The position numbers were made by a program, and so were the translations under genes. Positions 20,757 to 21,045 of a DNA stretch of 21,045 bases are shown one piece after another; positions within the stretch are counted from its first letter, which is position 1, and each line of letters begins with the position of its first letter. Source of the stretch: Aplysia californica (lineage: Eukaryota; Mollusca; Gastropoda; Aplysiida; Aplysiidae); NCBI RefSeq assembly GCF_000002075.1, contig NW_004797324.1, positions 1,025,076-1,046,120 of the forward strand, given 5' to 3'. The notes beneath the pieces were generated by a model that was not told where the DNA came from, searched no databases, and saw only the letters and a program-made list of their open reading frames with translations.

Positions 20757-21045
20757 TTTTGTTGATCTTGTTTTCTTATACTCAGCATTGTTTTTTTCCA
20801 TTGCTCGTTGTGCTGTTGCTTGAGATATCCGCAATAGTAATGGTATGGCTCTCACGACAGGAAGTGTTGTAAAAGTATATAGGCGTTAGTTATCTAGTGC
20901 TTAGACTCTCAGGCTCGTAATTATGTTTGGAAAGTTGGGGGGGGGGATGAAAGTTCAATTTGATATGACTTAGTGTCCTTTGGAAAGACTCTTAACAAGA
21001 ATGTTCCTATTTTGGCTCCGTCCTATCACAGACAGAGACACTATC
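20757..21045. other. Right edge, nothing recognised
   Basis: Non-coding sequence with a G-run at 20938-20947. No gene or element identified before the window ends. Confidence 0.5.

Overview
This is eukaryotic, animal-type genomic DNA. It is AT-rich and full of introns and simple repeats, and it carries many tRNA-derived SINE heads and decayed LINE pieces. The one gene I can assemble encodes a small secreted glycine-rich protein with a strongly basic C-terminus. That layout recalls shematrin-type shell matrix proteins, so a mollusc (or another lophotrochozoan) is the best guess. The organism call is an inference from one gene and the repeat style, not a proof.

Left part (1 to about 9600): no host gene that I can support. 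It holds simple repeats, a 334-bp repeat present twice at about 99% identity (1810-2143 and 3275-3608), a minus-strand LINE C-terminal relic (2905-3274), a 721-bp element bounded by poly-G/CTACACC inverted termini (3820-4540), a SINE body shared with a second copy in the gene's first intron, a four-unit array of about 170 bp rich in pyrimidines (7376 to about 8060), and long CT, CA and TATC microsatellites.

Gene (about 9635-19555, plus strand): a TATA-like box lies at 9635. Five coding exons are 9876-9893, 13838-14009, 16358-16854, 18932-18970 and 19358-19471, followed by an AATAAA at 19531. All four junctions obey GT-AG and keep frame (phases 0, 1, 0, 0), giving a predicted 279-residue, cysteine-free product. 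Its parts are a signal peptide (1-20, split by intron 1), a short linker with an acidic patch, a Gly/Leu/Ile/Val repeat core encoded by exon 3, and a 50-residue tail with 15 Lys/Arg and no acidic residue. None of the single open frames shows this protein; it appears only when the exons are joined. Introns 1-3 are 2-4 kb and hold SINEs and low-complexity DNA; intron 4 is short and about 30% dinucleotide repeat.

Right part (19556-21045): an unidentified minus-strand open frame directly convergent with the gene, a plus-strand tRNA-headed SINE, a minus-strand LINE relic with the AGHIVRR...TKRFTE and RRIAERTEW motifs, and an unusual poly-T/poly-G tract.
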